Below, piece by piece: positions 28,426 to 37,897 of a stretch of 64,000 nt of DNA. A program made the position numbers and the translations under genes. Below the pieces are notes generated by a model. That model saw only the letters and a list, made by a program, of their open reading frames with translations, had not been told where the DNA came from and did no database searches. The DNA lies in NCBI GenBank assembly GCA_934754375.1, contig CAKVHT010000001.1:186001-250000 (forward strand). Direction: 5' to 3'. Within the stretch, counting starts at the first letter, position 1; the number at the start of each line of letters is the position of its first letter. This stretch comes from an uncultured Clostridia bacterium (GTDB lineage: Bacteria > Bacillota > Clostridia > Christensenellales > UBA1242).

Positions 28426-28542
28426 CATTATTCCATTCAAAGGCTCATTGCCAACCTTTGTGAAAGCCTTATTAAATTAGTCATATCAACTTTTTTGGTT
28501 TGGTATAAATTTGTGGAGCAGAATTTTAGTGGCAGTGTTTCA

Positions 28543-29265
28543 CTATTTATAATTTACATTGTAAAGATACAAATATTCTGGTTTTGCTGTATAGGTTGAT
28601 TTAAAGCCGTTGAATAATGTTTGTTTTAATTCATTAATATCAATTTTGCCTTCTCCAATCTTTAACATTGTGCCAACAAGGTTGCGCACCATTTTATATA
28701 AAAATCCATTGCCTGAAACTTCAAATGTTAAATAGAGGTCATCTCTCCTTATACGTGCTGAATAAATTGTTCTTACATCGTTTTCAGTTTGCCCACCACT
28801 GGCTTTGAAAGCACCAAAATCATGAGTTCCTTTAATAAGTGAACAAAATTTTTTCATGTCTTTAAAATTTAAAGTTGGGGAAATTCTCAATTTATCAGTT
28901 TCAAGCGGTAACTCAACATTTGAAATGTACATTTTGTAAATGTAAGTTTTTTTCTTAGCACTAAAACGTGCATGAATGGTGGTTGGATTAATGGTTAAAA
29001 CTTTAATTTCTGCCGGCAAAAGAGCATTTATTGATTTTAAAAATTTTTGTTCGTTCAAGTTGCAGTCAATATCAAAATGAACTGGTTGATGATAGGCTGA
29101 CACTCCGGCATCAGTCCTTCCGCTTGCAACACATTCCACTTGTTGTTTGGTGATTGTTGATATTGCTTTTTCCAATTCAAACTCAATTGTTTTGTTTGTT
29201 GATTTTTGTTTTTGAAAACCTGAAAAATTACGTCCATTATAGGTTACAATCATTAAATAACGCAT
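28543..29265 (-). CDS. truA: tRNA pseudouridine(38-40) synthase TruA
   Basis: 240-residue TruA. The catalytic aspartate D52 is in the signature SGRTDAGVSA. Other landmarks are MIVTYNGRNFSGFQ at the N-terminus, GTHDFGAF, and the VSGNGFLYKMVRNLVG motif near the C-terminus. It forms pseudouridine at positions 38-40 of many tRNA anticodon arms. Start supported by AAGGTGG. Single gene, divergent from nifJ. Confidence 0.96.
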   Translation of the reverse strand: MRYLMIVTYNGRNFSGFQKQKSTNKTIEFELEKAISTITKQQVECVASGRTDAGVSAYHQPVHFDIDCNLNEQKFLKSINALLPAEIKVLTINPTTIHARFSAKKKTYIYKMYISNVELPLETDKLRISPTLNFKDMKKFCSLIKGTHDFGAFKASGGQTENDVRTIYSARIRRDDLYLTFEVSGNGFLYKMVRNLVGTMLKIGEGKIDINELKQTLFNGFKSTYTAKPEYLYLYNVNYK

Positions 29266-29340
29266 AAATTACCACCTTTGCAAAATCTGTTTAATATATT
29301 CAATTTTATTGTAACAAAAGTTAAAAATCTTTGCAATTGT

Positions 29341-29369
29341 TTGCAATAAGGCAAAATTTTTTTTATACT
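29341..29369 (+). promoter_or_regulatory. Candidate nifJ promoter
   Basis: TTGCAA (29341-29346), 17-base spacer, TATACT (29364-29369). The leader to the ATG at 29468 is about 90 bases and ends with an AAAGGGG ribosome-binding site. Confidence 0.55.
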
Positions 29370-29467
29370 ATAATTAGATATTTTTGTGCAATAATTTATT
29401 GAAATAAAACAAAGGTATTTAACGCACTAATTGTATTAAAACAACGTAAATAAATTAAAGGGGAAAT

Positions 29468-32400
29468 ATGCAAAAATTAACAGTAGACGGCAACTTTTGT
29501 GCCAGCAATATTGCTTATATGATGAATGATGTGGCAGTGATTTATCCAATCACACCATCAAGTCCAATGGCTGAAAATTGTGATAACTTTTTAACCGAAG
29601 GCAAAACAAATATTTTTGGCAACAAACTTCGCCTTGCGCAAATGCAAAGTGAAGGTGGAGTGGCAGGGGCTGTGCATGGCAGTTTAATGGCGGGTGCAAA
29701 AACCACAACATTCACATCAAGCCAAGGACTGATGTTGATGATACCAAATATGTATAAAATTGCAGGGGAGTGTTTGCCAACTGTTTTTTATGTGGCAGCA
29801 AGGACGGTTGCGTCACATGCTTTAAGCATATTTTGCGATTATAGCGATATTTATGCTTGTATGAAAACTGGATTTAATATAATCAACTGCTCAACAGTGC
29901 AAGAAGTAAACGATATTGCAATCGCAACTGAACTTGCAAGTCAAAAAACAGGAACCCCTTTTATTTGTTTTTTTGATGGATTTAGAACAAGTCATGAACT
30001 CAGCACAGTATATGTATCTGATTTAGAAGATTTAAGAAAAGTTGTTGATTTCAATGATATTTCACAATTTAAGCAACGGGCTTTAAACAATTACAATAGT
30101 TTCAGTGCTGGCACAAACCAAAATCCTGATGTGTTTATGCAAAATCGTATTAAGGCACTTGATAAGTATAAAAATTTGATTGACGATGTAAAATTTTGCT
30201 TAAACAAACAAACAGAAATAACAAATAGGCATTATGATACAGTTGAATATTTTGGCGATAAATATGCAAGAGATATTGTCGTTTCGATTGGCAGTTCTGC
30301 AGATGTTTTGCGCCTTGCTCAAAAGCAGTATGGCAAAAATGTTGGTATATTAAAAGTTCGCTTATTAAAACCTTTTGATGAACAAACATTCATAAACAAA
30401 TTGCCAAAAAATGTGCGCAATATCACAATATTGGAGAGAAATTTAGATGTTAATGGAACAGACACTTTAACAAGTTTTGTTTTGTCAGCATTGCAAAAGC
30501 ACAAAATTAATTGCAACACTTATTCTGGTTGTTTTGGGCTTGGTGGCAAAGAATTTACTCCAGATATGGCAATATCAGTGTTTGAAAACATGTTCAAACG
30601 TAAAAAACAATTCTTTACAGTCGGTGTTTACGATGACGTGTCTAACACCAGTTTGGAAGTAAAACCTATTTTTAAAGATAACATTGCAGATTTTAGCATG
30701 CGTGTGTATGGATTGGGCAGTGATGGCAGTGTAAGTTCAGTAAAAAACACAATCAAAATTTTGGGCGAAGAAACAACAAGTTATATGCAAGGTTATTTTG
30801 ATTATGATAGCAAAAAATCAGGCAGTTTAACAATTTCTCACATGAGAGCAAGTTTTAGGCCAATCATTGCGCCATTTACCCCACAACAAGTTGATTTGGT
30901 GGTGTGTAACAATGCAGGTTTTATTGAAAAATATGACATGACAGACTGCTTGAAAGACAACGGCATAATGTTGATTAATTGTCCTTATGATTTTGAAACA
31001 TTGAATAAAATCATGCCGGATAAAATGAAGCAAGACTTAAAACAGAAGCATACTCGTGTTTACACATTGGACGCAAGTAAAATGGCCTTAGAAAACGGCC
31101 TTGGCTCAAAAATAAACACAATTATGCAAACAGCATTGTTCTATGTTTCAGGTTTGTTACCATTTGATGTTGCAATGTCAAATATACAACATTCTATTGA
31201 AAAAACTTATGCTCGCAAAGGTCAGGCTATTGTTGATGCCAACTTAAAAGCAATAAAACAAGCAGTTGAAAATCTTGAAACAATAAATATAGATAATCTT
31301 GAAATCAACCATAATCTTGTCTGCAAAGTTCCACAAAGTGAATATTATGAAGATATTATTGTACCAACCTCAAATCAACAAGGCAATGATATACCAGTAA
31401 GCAAATTTGATGTGTCAGGGCGCATGCCAACAGATACTTCAAAGTTTGAAAAACGAGCATTAGGTGAGGTTTTGCCAAATTGGATAAGTGAAAAATGTAT
31501 TCAATGTGGCAGATGCACGATGATGTGCCCACATGCTGCAATCCGCCCGGTAATCTTCGGCGAAAAGCGCAAAGTTCCAAAGACTTTTGAAAGCAAAAAA
31601 GCTTTTATATGTGACGGAAATTATCGCATGCAAGTGAACACTCTTGACTGCACGGGCTGTGGTGTTTGTTCAACAGTTTGTCCAGTAAAAGCACTTATTA
31701 TGGAAAAGGCAGAAAAAATTAGAGATAAAGAAATTGCTAACTATGAATTTATGCTAACACTACCGCAAAACACACCATTTACACCTAACACAACAAAAGG
31801 TGTCCAGTTCAAAAAACCATACTTTGAGTTTAGTGGAGCATGTGCAGGCTGTGGGGAAACCCCATATATCAAACTTGCAACGCAATTGTTTGGTGACCGT
31901 ATGCTTATTGCAAACGCAACAGGGTGTTCATCAATTTATGGTGGCACTTATCCAACCTGTCCATACAGCAAAGATAAAGACGGTTTTGGCCCAAGTTGGG
32001 CAAACAGTCTTTTTGAAGATAATGCAGAATTTGGCTTTGGCATTGCCATTGCACGTAAAACAGAAAGAAACAATTTTATTGAAAAATTAAAAACTCTAAA
32101 ACTTTCACGCAAACTGGCAAATATGGTTAAAGAGTTTTTGGATAATCCAGAAAATCATGAAAATAATAAAGCTCTCACTTTAAAACTTAAAGCATACAAA
32201 AAGGGCAATATAATAGCGGGCGATGACCAATATCTGTTTGATAATTTGCATTTGATTGTAAGCCCAAGCGTGTGGATATTCGGTGGTGATGGCTGGGCTT
32301 ATGATATAGGTTTTGGCGGGCTTGACCATGTTGTCGCATCTGGCGAAAATGTGAATATTCTGGTGCTTGATACAGAGGTTTATTCAAACACAGGTGGTCA

Positions 32401-32905
32401 AACAAGCAAGTCAACACCAAGGGGCGCAACAGCAAAGTTTAACATGACTGGCAAAACCACCAAGAAAAAAGATTTGGCTTCAATGCTAATGACTTATAAA
32501 GATGTTTATGTTGCTCAAGTTGCAATGGGTGCAAACCCAGACCAATGCGTGCAAGCCTTTGTTGAGGCAGAACAATATGATGGACCTAGTGTGATAATTG
32601 CTTATGCACCATGTATTAATCATGGCTATGATATGAAGCAAAGCCAAATTCATAGTTGGAATTCGGTAAAGAGTGGTTATAACACATTGTTCCGCTATAA
32701 TCCTACCGCAAAGCAACAAATGCAGGTTGATAGTTATGACCCAACCATGCCATACGATGAATATGTTGAAAGTGAAAACCGCTTTGCAATTTTAAGCAAG
32801 GTTAACAAAACCAGCAAGGCAAAACTTATCAAGCAAAGCGAAAAAGACGCCATCTCTCGCCGTGAAACATATTTAAATAAACAAAAGGAAAGCAAAAAAG
32901 ATTAA
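29468..32905 (+). CDS. nifJ: Pyruvate:ferredoxin (flavodoxin) oxidoreductase
   Basis: 1145-residue single-chain PFOR. Order: N-terminal pyruvate-binding domain with AVIYPITPSSPMAE, gamma domain, two 4Fe-4S ferredoxin clusters beginning at C677 (CIQCGRCTMMCP, then CTGCGVCSTVCP), a cysteine-rich CAGCGETPY cluster site, and the thiamine diphosphate domain with GDGWAYDIGFGG and SNTGGQTSKSTP. It oxidises pyruvate with CoA to acetyl-CoA, CO2 and reduced ferredoxin, the central step of clostridial fermentation. Length fits the family. Monocistronic, with its own terminator. This is strong evidence for an anaerobe. Confidence 0.97.
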   Translation: MQKLTVDGNFCASNIAYMMNDVAVIYPITPSSPMAENCDNFLTEGKTNIFGNKLRLAQMQSEGGVAGAVHGSLMAGAKTTTFTSSQGLMLMIPNMYKIAGECLPTVFYVAARTVASHALSIFCDYSDIYACMKTGFNIINCSTVQEVNDIAIATELASQKTGTPFICFFDGFRTSHELSTVYVSDLEDLRKVVDFNDISQFKQRALNNYNSFSAGTNQNPDVFMQNRIKALDKYKNLIDDVKFCLNKQTEITNRHYDTVEYFGDKYARDIVVSIGSSADVLRLAQKQYGKNVGILKVRLLKPFDEQTFINKLPKNVRNITILERNLDVNGTDTLTSFVLSALQKHKINCNTYSGCFGLGGKEFTPDMAISVFENMFKRKKQFFTVGVYDDVSNTSLEVKPIFKDNIADFSMRVYGLGSDGSVSSVKNTIKILGEETTSYMQGYFDYDSKKSGSLTISHMRASFRPIIAPFTPQQVDLVVCNNAGFIEKYDMTDCLKDNGIMLINCPYDFETLNKIMPDKMKQDLKQKHTRVYTLDASKMALENGLGSKINTIMQTALFYVSGLLPFDVAMSNIQHSIEKTYARKGQAIVDANLKAIKQAVENLETINIDNLEINHNLVCKVPQSEYYEDIIVPTSNQQGNDIPVSKFDVSGRMPTDTSKFEKRALGEVLPNWISEKCIQCGRCTMMCPHAAIRPVIFGEKRKVPKTFESKKAFICDGNYRMQVNTLDCTGCGVCSTVCPVKALIMEKAEKIRDKEIANYEFMLTLPQNTPFTPNTTKGVQFKKPYFEFSGACAGCGETPYIKLATQLFGDRMLIANATGCSSIYGGTYPTCPYSKDKDGFGPSWANSLFEDNAEFGFGIAIARKTERNNFIEKLKTLKLSRKLANMVKEFLDNPENHENNKALTLKLKAYKKGNIIAGDDQYLFDNLHLIVSPSVWIFGGDGWAYDIGFGGLDHVVASGENVNILVLDTEVYSNTGGQTSKSTPRGATAKFNMTGKTTKKKDLASMLMTYKDVYVAQVAMGANPDQCVQAFVEAEQYDGPSVIIAYAPCINHGYDMKQSQIHSWNSVKSGYNTLFRYNPTAKQQMQVDSYDPTMPYDEYVESENRFAILSKVNKTSKAKLIKQSEKDAISRRETYLNKQKESKKD

Positions 32906-32906
32906 T

Positions 32907-32936
32907 AAAAAAGTTCGTAAACCTACGAACTTTTTT
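32907..32936 (+). terminator. nifJ terminator
   Basis: AAAAAGTTCGTA/TACGAACTTTTT stem with a 4-base AACC loop and trailing T run. Symmetric, so it can also end the SRP RNA transcript from the other strand. Confidence 0.9.
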
Positions 32937-32942
32937 AATGGT

Positions 32943-33214
32943 AAGTTGCACATGCATTCTTGAAACAAATTGCCTGCTGGCATAAACCTTTTACACTCCA
33001 TCAAAGCAACCTTACAGCACATACTGTATCCTTCTTAATGCTGCTGTCTTCCGACCCTGACATGGTTCGAGGGGCAATATTGTATAAGACCTTAATTTCA
33101 ACATGCACAAAGCCTACTCAACACAGCCAAGTTTGCCCCGCATAATGCACATCAGCCCTGCTGTAGTGGATTGCAGGTTACAGGGCACCACTAGCTCCCC
33201 GCTTAGTACAACTT
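32943..33214 (-). ncRNA. ffs: Signal recognition particle RNA, large (Alu-containing) type
   Basis: About 272 nucleotides. The conserved SRP helix 8 is clear on the minus strand: CATGTCAGGGTCGGAAGACAG with the GGAA tetraloop, followed by CAGCATTAAG. Upstream are the Alu-domain segments GCGGGGAGCTAG and GTGCCCTGTAACC typical of Firmicutes large SRP RNAs. The ends pair: AAGTTGTAC at the 5' side with GTGCAACTT at the 3' side, which fixes the coordinates. With Ffh it targets nascent membrane proteins. End positions are accurate to a few bases. Confidence 0.92.
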
Positions 33215-33220
33215 AAAAGC

Positions 33221-33249
33221 ATTATATATCAAAACAAGAAAAAACTCAA
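33221..33249 (-). promoter_or_regulatory. SRP RNA promoter
   Basis: Minus strand TTGAGT (33249-33244), 17-base spacer, TATAAT (33226-33221), 6 bases before the deduced RNA 5' end. Confidence 0.85.
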
Positions 33250-33444
33250 CAGTTTTATTAATTTTAAGGTTCAAATTTTTCGTTTATTTTGTTTTTTAAC
33301 AACATTTTTTGTGATTTGGCTAATAATTTTGTGCATTTGCACCTTTCAATTGTTGGAAGAAATTGGTTTTGTATGATATAATTTAACTATAAAAATACAT
33401 TTTTCATAACTAATATTAAGTTTAATGTGTCAAAAGGAGAAAAC

Positions 33445-34164
33445 ATGAAGAAATCCAATGCTGAACGTTTTATAACAGCTTATAACCAGATTGATTATAA
33501 TTTGCGAGCAATCTATGATTTTAAACGCAGTATGTCTTTCAGCGATGTTGTGCGCCGTGCGGTTTTGTTAAATTCGGTTGTGCGTAAGTATGAAGAAGAT
33601 TTGATTGATTTTGGCAGACTTCGCAATGCAATCGTGCACAATGGCAACAATAAGTTTATTATTGCTGAACCGCATGATGATATTGTTGAAAAAATTGAAA
33701 AACTTTCAGCAATTATTGCAGAACCACCACACGCAATTGACCGTGTTGGCAACAAAGATGTTATTGTTATTGAGCAAGACATGAAAATCAGCGAAGCAAT
33801 GGAAATTATTTCTCGCACAGGTTATTCAAATCTGCCAGTTTACAATGCCAACAAATTAATAGGTGTTTTAAATGCGCGCAAACTTTTAGGTGTGTTGGGT
33901 GCAAAAGTTGGCGAAGCGGTTAATTTGCAAGAATATATTGAAACCACTCCTGTTGCTGATGTTATTGCTGAAATGGGTGAAGATTATTATTACATTTTGG
34001 CAGATAACAAACTTACGATTGATGCAGCGATGAATTATTTTGAAAATAACCGCAAATTGTTGATAATCATCATCACAAAAGAAGGCAGAGATACAAGCCG
34101 TCCGCTTTGCATTATCACACAAGCCGACATCATAGACATGAAAAAGATATTAGACGTGTATTAA
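33445..34164 (+). CDS. CBS-pair protein with N-terminal HEPN-like domain
   Basis: 239 residues from the ATG preceded by AAAGGAG; a GTG six codons upstream is less likely. The C-terminal part (about 95-237) is a CBS pair, with MKISEAMEIISRTGYSNLPV and a second, more divergent repeat ending in ITQADIID; CBS pairs bind adenine nucleotides. The N-terminal part (about 1-90) is helical and contains RLRNAIVHN, with the RNxxxH motif (R60-N61-H65) of HEPN domains. Some HEPN proteins cut RNA; others only bind nucleotides or partners. No neighbour suggests a toxin-antitoxin pair, so a housekeeping sensor is equally possible. Confidence 0.75.
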   Translation: MKKSNAERFITAYNQIDYNLRAIYDFKRSMSFSDVVRRAVLLNSVVRKYEEDLIDFGRLRNAIVHNGNNKFIIAEPHDDIVEKIEKLSAIIAEPPHAIDRVGNKDVIVIEQDMKISEAMEIISRTGYSNLPVYNANKLIGVLNARKLLGVLGAKVGEAVNLQEYIETTPVADVIAEMGEDYYYILADNKLTIDAAMNYFENNRKLLIIIITKEGRDTSRPLCIITQADIIDMKKILDVY

Positions 34165-34215
34165 AATTGGGTGGTGTTTGGCGAACGGATATTTAAGTTT
34201 TGCCATACCTTTATA

Positions 34216-34244
34216 TTGACAAATTTGCAAAATAGATATATTAT
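34216..34244 (+). promoter_or_regulatory. Promoter of the methyltransferase gene, leaderless type
   Basis: TTGACA (34216-34221), 17-base spacer, TATTAT (34239-34244). The ATG at 34252 follows after 7 bases. Confidence 0.8.
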
Positions 34245-34251
34245 AAAAAGC

Positions 34252-35094
34252 ATGAAAATAGCAACCGATTGGAAAGATTATAAAGTTTTAAAAACCGCAA
34301 AAGGCGAAAAGTTAGAGCAAATTGGCGGTTTTACTTTTTTGCGTCCAGACCCACAGGTTATTTGGAATATGGACAAGCCAATATGTCAAAAAGTTGATGC
34401 TCATTACACTAGAACTGAAAACAAATCAGGCGAGTGGAAGATAAATCCTAAAATGCCAAAAAGTTTTGTTATCACACGCAATAATGTAAAATTTCATATT
34501 GAACCTATGAGTTTTAAACACATCTGTTTGTTTCCTGAACAAGCGGTCAATTGGGATTTGATGACAAATATAATCAAATATGCAAATCGACCAATAAAAG
34601 TACTTAATTTGTTTGCATACACTGGTGGTGCAAGCATAGAATGTGCTTTGGCTGGTGCACAAGTTACGCATGTCGATGCAAGCAAAAGCATGATTGAAAT
34701 TGCAAAAGAAAATGCAAGGTTAAACAACATCACAAACATTCGTTATATTATGGACGATTGTGCAAAATTTGTTGAACGAGAAATAAGACGTGGCAACGTT
34801 TATGATGCAATCATTATGGATCCGCCTTCATTTGGCAGAGGGCCAAAAGGCGAAACCTGGAAGATTGAAGATAATATTTTTGACTTTGTGCGTTTGTGTA
34901 GCAAGGTATTGAGCAAAAATCCAGCATTTGTGCTTATCAACAGTTATACAACCGGGCTTCAACCAACTGTGATGGCTAATATCTTAAATATTGTTATACC
35001 CAATGGTAAAACCGATGCTTATGAAGTTGGGTTGCCAACTGAAGAGGATGGTGTTGTGTTGCCTTGTGGTTGCAGTGCTATCAAAACATTTTAA
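34252..35094 (+). CDS. Class I SAM-dependent rRNA methyltransferase (RlmI/RlmK-like)
   Basis: 280 residues. SAM-binding motif I is LNLFAYTGGASIEC, followed by THVDASKSMIEIAKEN and the catalytic-region MDPPSFGRGPKGE, the pattern of the Methyltrans_SAM family that includes 23S rRNA cytosine-5 methyltransferases. It lacks the N-terminal PUA domain of RlmI. The frame extends 27 codons further upstream, but the promoter lies within that stretch and the family start fits 34252. It probably forms a two-gene unit with the RluA-family gene 11 bases downstream. The target nucleotide cannot be told from sequence. Confidence 0.87.
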   Translation: MKIATDWKDYKVLKTAKGEKLEQIGGFTFLRPDPQVIWNMDKPICQKVDAHYTRTENKSGEWKINPKMPKSFVITRNNVKFHIEPMSFKHICLFPEQAVNWDLMTNIIKYANRPIKVLNLFAYTGGASIECALAGAQVTHVDASKSMIEIAKENARLNNITNIRYIMDDCAKFVEREIRRGNVYDAIIMDPPSFGRGPKGETWKIEDNIFDFVRLCSKVLSKNPAFVLINSYTTGLQPTVMANILNIVIPNGKTDAYEVGLPTEEDGVVLPCGCSAIKTF

Positions 35095-35105
35095 AAGGAT
35101 AATAA

Positions 35106-35828
35106 ATGGAAATAAAACCAAATATAATTTATGAAGATAATCACATTATTGTTGTGGTAAAGCCACACAATATATCTGTGCAAGAAGATGAAAGCAAAGA
35201 TCTGGACATGCTTACAATCATAAAAGATTACATAAAACAACGAGACAATAAACCAGGCAATGTATTCTTGGGATTGGTGCATAGGTTGGATAGGCCAACA
35301 GGTGGGGTTATGGTGTTTGCCAAAACAAGCAAGGCTGCATCAAGGTTGAGTGCTGAACTTAAATCAAAACAAATGCACAAAACTTATTTGACTGTGATAT
35401 GTGGCAAACCTCAACAGGCAACAGACCAACTTGTAACCTACCTTAAAAAAGATGAAAAGACAAACACTGTTTCAATTGCTCCTAAATTGGAAGAGGGTTC
35501 AAAACAAGCAATTTTAAATTATCAAGTTTTGGCAACAAAATCTTTTGTTGAAAATGGTCAAGACACAAACTTAAGTTTGGTTGAGATTGATTTGGTTACA
35601 GGCAGAAGTCATCAAATCCGTGTGCAAATGTCAAAACAATTAAATGCTCCAGTTTATGCTGATTTCAAATATGGGGATAAAGGGCATAAAGGCAATCTTG
35701 CTTTGTGGGCTTATAAGTTAGAATTTGTTCATCCAACAACAAAACAAAACATGGTTTTCAAAGCCGAACCAGAATACGAAAATTCAATTTTTTCAACATT
35801 CAAACAAGATATTGCAAAATTGTTTTAA
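35106..35828 (+). CDS. RluA-family pseudouridine synthase
   Basis: 240 residues. The RluA catalytic motif HRLDRPTGGVMVF is present with catalytic aspartate D62. The family C-terminal segments TGRSHQIRVQM and DFKYG are also seen. No S4 RNA-binding domain precedes the catalytic domain, unlike RluD. It makes pseudouridine in rRNA or tRNA; the site is not predictable. The start is supported by AAAAGGA. Two adjacent RNA-modifying enzymes suggest joint ribosome maturation. Confidence 0.92.
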   Translation: MEIKPNIIYEDNHIIVVVKPHNISVQEDESKDLDMLTIIKDYIKQRDNKPGNVFLGLVHRLDRPTGGVMVFAKTSKAASRLSAELKSKQMHKTYLTVICGKPQQATDQLVTYLKKDEKTNTVSIAPKLEEGSKQAILNYQVLATKSFVENGQDTNLSLVEIDLVTGRSHQIRVQMSKQLNAPVYADFKYGDKGHKGNLALWAYKLEFVHPTTKQNMVFKAEPEYENSIFSTFKQDIAKLF

Positions 35829-36316
35829 AAATATAAAATATAATCACAAAAAAACATATAGAAATTATAGAATAAAAATATTAAAAAAATTAAATAATTT
35901 TATAAAAAACATGTATAAAAGCATGTTTTTTTTGCTATTTTATAGGTTTTTAATTAAATTTTGACTAATTTTTCTAAAAAATATTTTTTATTAATTTTCT
36001 TACTAATTTTTTTAAAAATTAAAAGAGCAAAAAAAGTTTAAAAAATTTTTAAAAAACCTATTGACTATAACAAAAATTAGTGTTACAACTATGTTGATTT
36101 TAATACATAAAACTTAAAACTTATATGGTTTTATTTTAAGATTTTGCTTTTTAATTATTGTTTCAAACAACTAGTATTGAGGTGTAAAGTTGTTGAGAAA
36201 AATCAATCAGGCAATCCTTAAAAAAAGTTCTAATGTTGGTGTGTTTTGAAAACTAATTTAAAATAACAATTTGTTATGGTTAATTCACTAACACCAAAAT
36301 CGACAAGGAGAAAATT
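35829..36316. other. Very AT-rich intergenic region with terminator and weak promoter
   Basis: No gene seen. A terminator hairpin AAAAAACATG (35904-35913) / CATGTTTTTT (35922-35931) ends the upstream unit. Further on, TTGACT near 36061 with TACAAC 17 bases later is a possible promoter. A separated inverted pair (TTGGTGT near 36235 and ACACCAA near 36290) lies in the leader of the Ppx-like gene. Confidence 0.55.
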
Positions 36317-37822
36317 ATGAACAAATTAGCAGTTTTTGAAATGGAAGTGAATGATATCAAACTCACCATCTTTAAATGCACGCAAACAGGTTTTTTTGCA
36401 ATTGAGCAACAAATAACAGAACCTGTAAAAATCATCCAAGACATGGAACGTGATGGTTATATTAAGCCCGCACGTATTCAAGAAACAATTTCTGTTTTGA
36501 AGAATTTTAGAAAGATTGTTGATAATGCAAAAATTGAAAATCATATATGCTATGCAAATCCAGTAATTGCAACAGCACGCAATCAAATTGCATTTTTAGA
36601 TGAGGTTTATAAAACTGTTTCATTATATTTTAAAGTGCTAACAAGTGAAGAGCAAATTGCAGCATTGCACAGTGCTATTATGTATTCTTTTGCTATGACA
36701 CGTGGGGTGCTTGTTCAAGTTGGCGATTATTCAACTGAAATCATCAAATTTAACCGCCGTGTTATTGCAAACAGTGTTTCTCTGCCTTTTGGTTCAGTCA
36801 CTGTTTTAAATCAGTTTGCGGGCTTGCCTTTGGCAGAAAGAATGGACAAAGCAGTTGAATTTGTTTCAAAAGAGCTTAAAAAATTTGATTGGTTGTATTC
36901 TCTTGATGCTGATTGTGAATTTTTTGGTGTTGGTGAAGTGTTCTTGTCTCTTGGTAAATTAAGCAGAAAATCTTCAAGATATCCAATTGATGTTGCACAT
37001 AACTATCCAATAACAACTGAAAGTTTTGCAGGTATTTACAATTTGATTCGTGGGCTAGACATTGACAAAGCAAAAAAACTTAAAGGTATCAGCGAAAAAC
37101 GTGCTGACGTGATTGCTGTTGGCATTGCGATTGTTAAAGCGATGTATAACGAATTTGTGAGTGGTGATATTCATGTTTCAACAAACGGCGAGATGTATGG
37201 TATCGTGGCAAAAAATCTGCTTGCCCAAACTGGCGAAAAGCCTTTGCTTGATATCCTTGGTTACTCTTTAAGTTCAATCAATGAATTTTATCCAACAAAC
37301 ACCAATCTTGATAGCAATTATTCACTTGCAGTTATCCTTTATAAACAATTGAAAGTTTTGCACAAATTGGCACGTCCTTATGTTAAAGTTTTGCGCATAG
37401 CGGCAAGCATGTGTATGTCTGGCAAACGTATTGCTTTTGAAAATTATATCAAAAACAATTTCCCTGTTATATTAAACAGTAATATATATGGTGCTTCTCA
37501 CAAAGATATTTTGTTGGCAGCTTTTGTTGCAAGCAGTCAAAACATTGACGATTTCAGTTTGACAGAGTGGATTAGATATAAAGATTTGGTTACAGATGAA
37601 GATTTAGATGCTGTTAAAAAACTTGCAATTATCATAAAAATGGCAACAATGTTGAATATAACAGGTTCAAATAGTGTTAAAGACATCGCATGTGATGTCT
37701 TGGGCGATACAGTTATCTTGAAAACAGAAGTTGAAAAAGAAGCAACTCTAGAAATTTCACAATCTATGTCAGTTGCTGGCGATTTCAAAAAAGTGTATGG
37801 CAAAAATTTGCAAATTTTATAA
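36317..37822 (+). CDS. Ppx/GppA-family protein with eroded catalytic motifs
   Basis: 501 residues that align by eye along the whole length of Ppx/GppA exopolyphosphatase/guanosine-pentaphosphatase proteins (ARNQIAFLDEV, VLTSEEQIA, SVSLPFGSV, NSNIYGASHKDILL). The first phosphate-loop motif (DxGSN type) is replaced by EMEVNDI. The second (normally DIGGGSTE) reads QVGDYSTE at 134-141. The HD metal site of the C-terminal domain (normally LHDIGK) reads MCMSGK near 366-371. Hydrolysis is therefore doubtful. It may bind (p)ppGpp or polyphosphate as a regulator. A strong AAGGAGAAAA ribosome-binding site precedes it, and the MreB-like gene follows 75 bases later. Confidence 0.8.
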   Translation: MNKLAVFEMEVNDIKLTIFKCTQTGFFAIEQQITEPVKIIQDMERDGYIKPARIQETISVLKNFRKIVDNAKIENHICYANPVIATARNQIAFLDEVYKTVSLYFKVLTSEEQIAALHSAIMYSFAMTRGVLVQVGDYSTEIIKFNRRVIANSVSLPFGSVTVLNQFAGLPLAERMDKAVEFVSKELKKFDWLYSLDADCEFFGVGEVFLSLGKLSRKSSRYPIDVAHNYPITTESFAGIYNLIRGLDIDKAKKLKGISEKRADVIAVGIAIVKAMYNEFVSGDIHVSTNGEMYGIVAKNLLAQTGEKPLLDILGYSLSSINEFYPTNTNLDSNYSLAVILYKQLKVLHKLARPYVKVLRIAASMCMSGKRIAFENYIKNNFPVILNSNIYGASHKDILLAAFVASSQNIDDFSLTEWIRYKDLVTDEDLDAVKKLAIIIKMATMLNITGSNSVKDIACDVLGDTVILKTEVEKEATLEISQSMSVAGDFKKVYGKNLQIL

Positions 37823-37897
37823 TTTGCACTGATTAGATTTTGAAATAGACAACCAAAAGTTTTACAATTTTAGCAAACATTTCATATAGGGGGAAAT

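Noticed and set aside
31800..32090. Plus-strand 96-codon frame inside nifJ
   Set aside because: It lies entirely inside the well-supported PFOR frame; its cysteine/valine-rich product has no family features.
32943..33214. A plus-strand protein gene at 32960-33145
   Set aside because: The stretch is the complement of the SRP RNA; the apparent frame is incidental.
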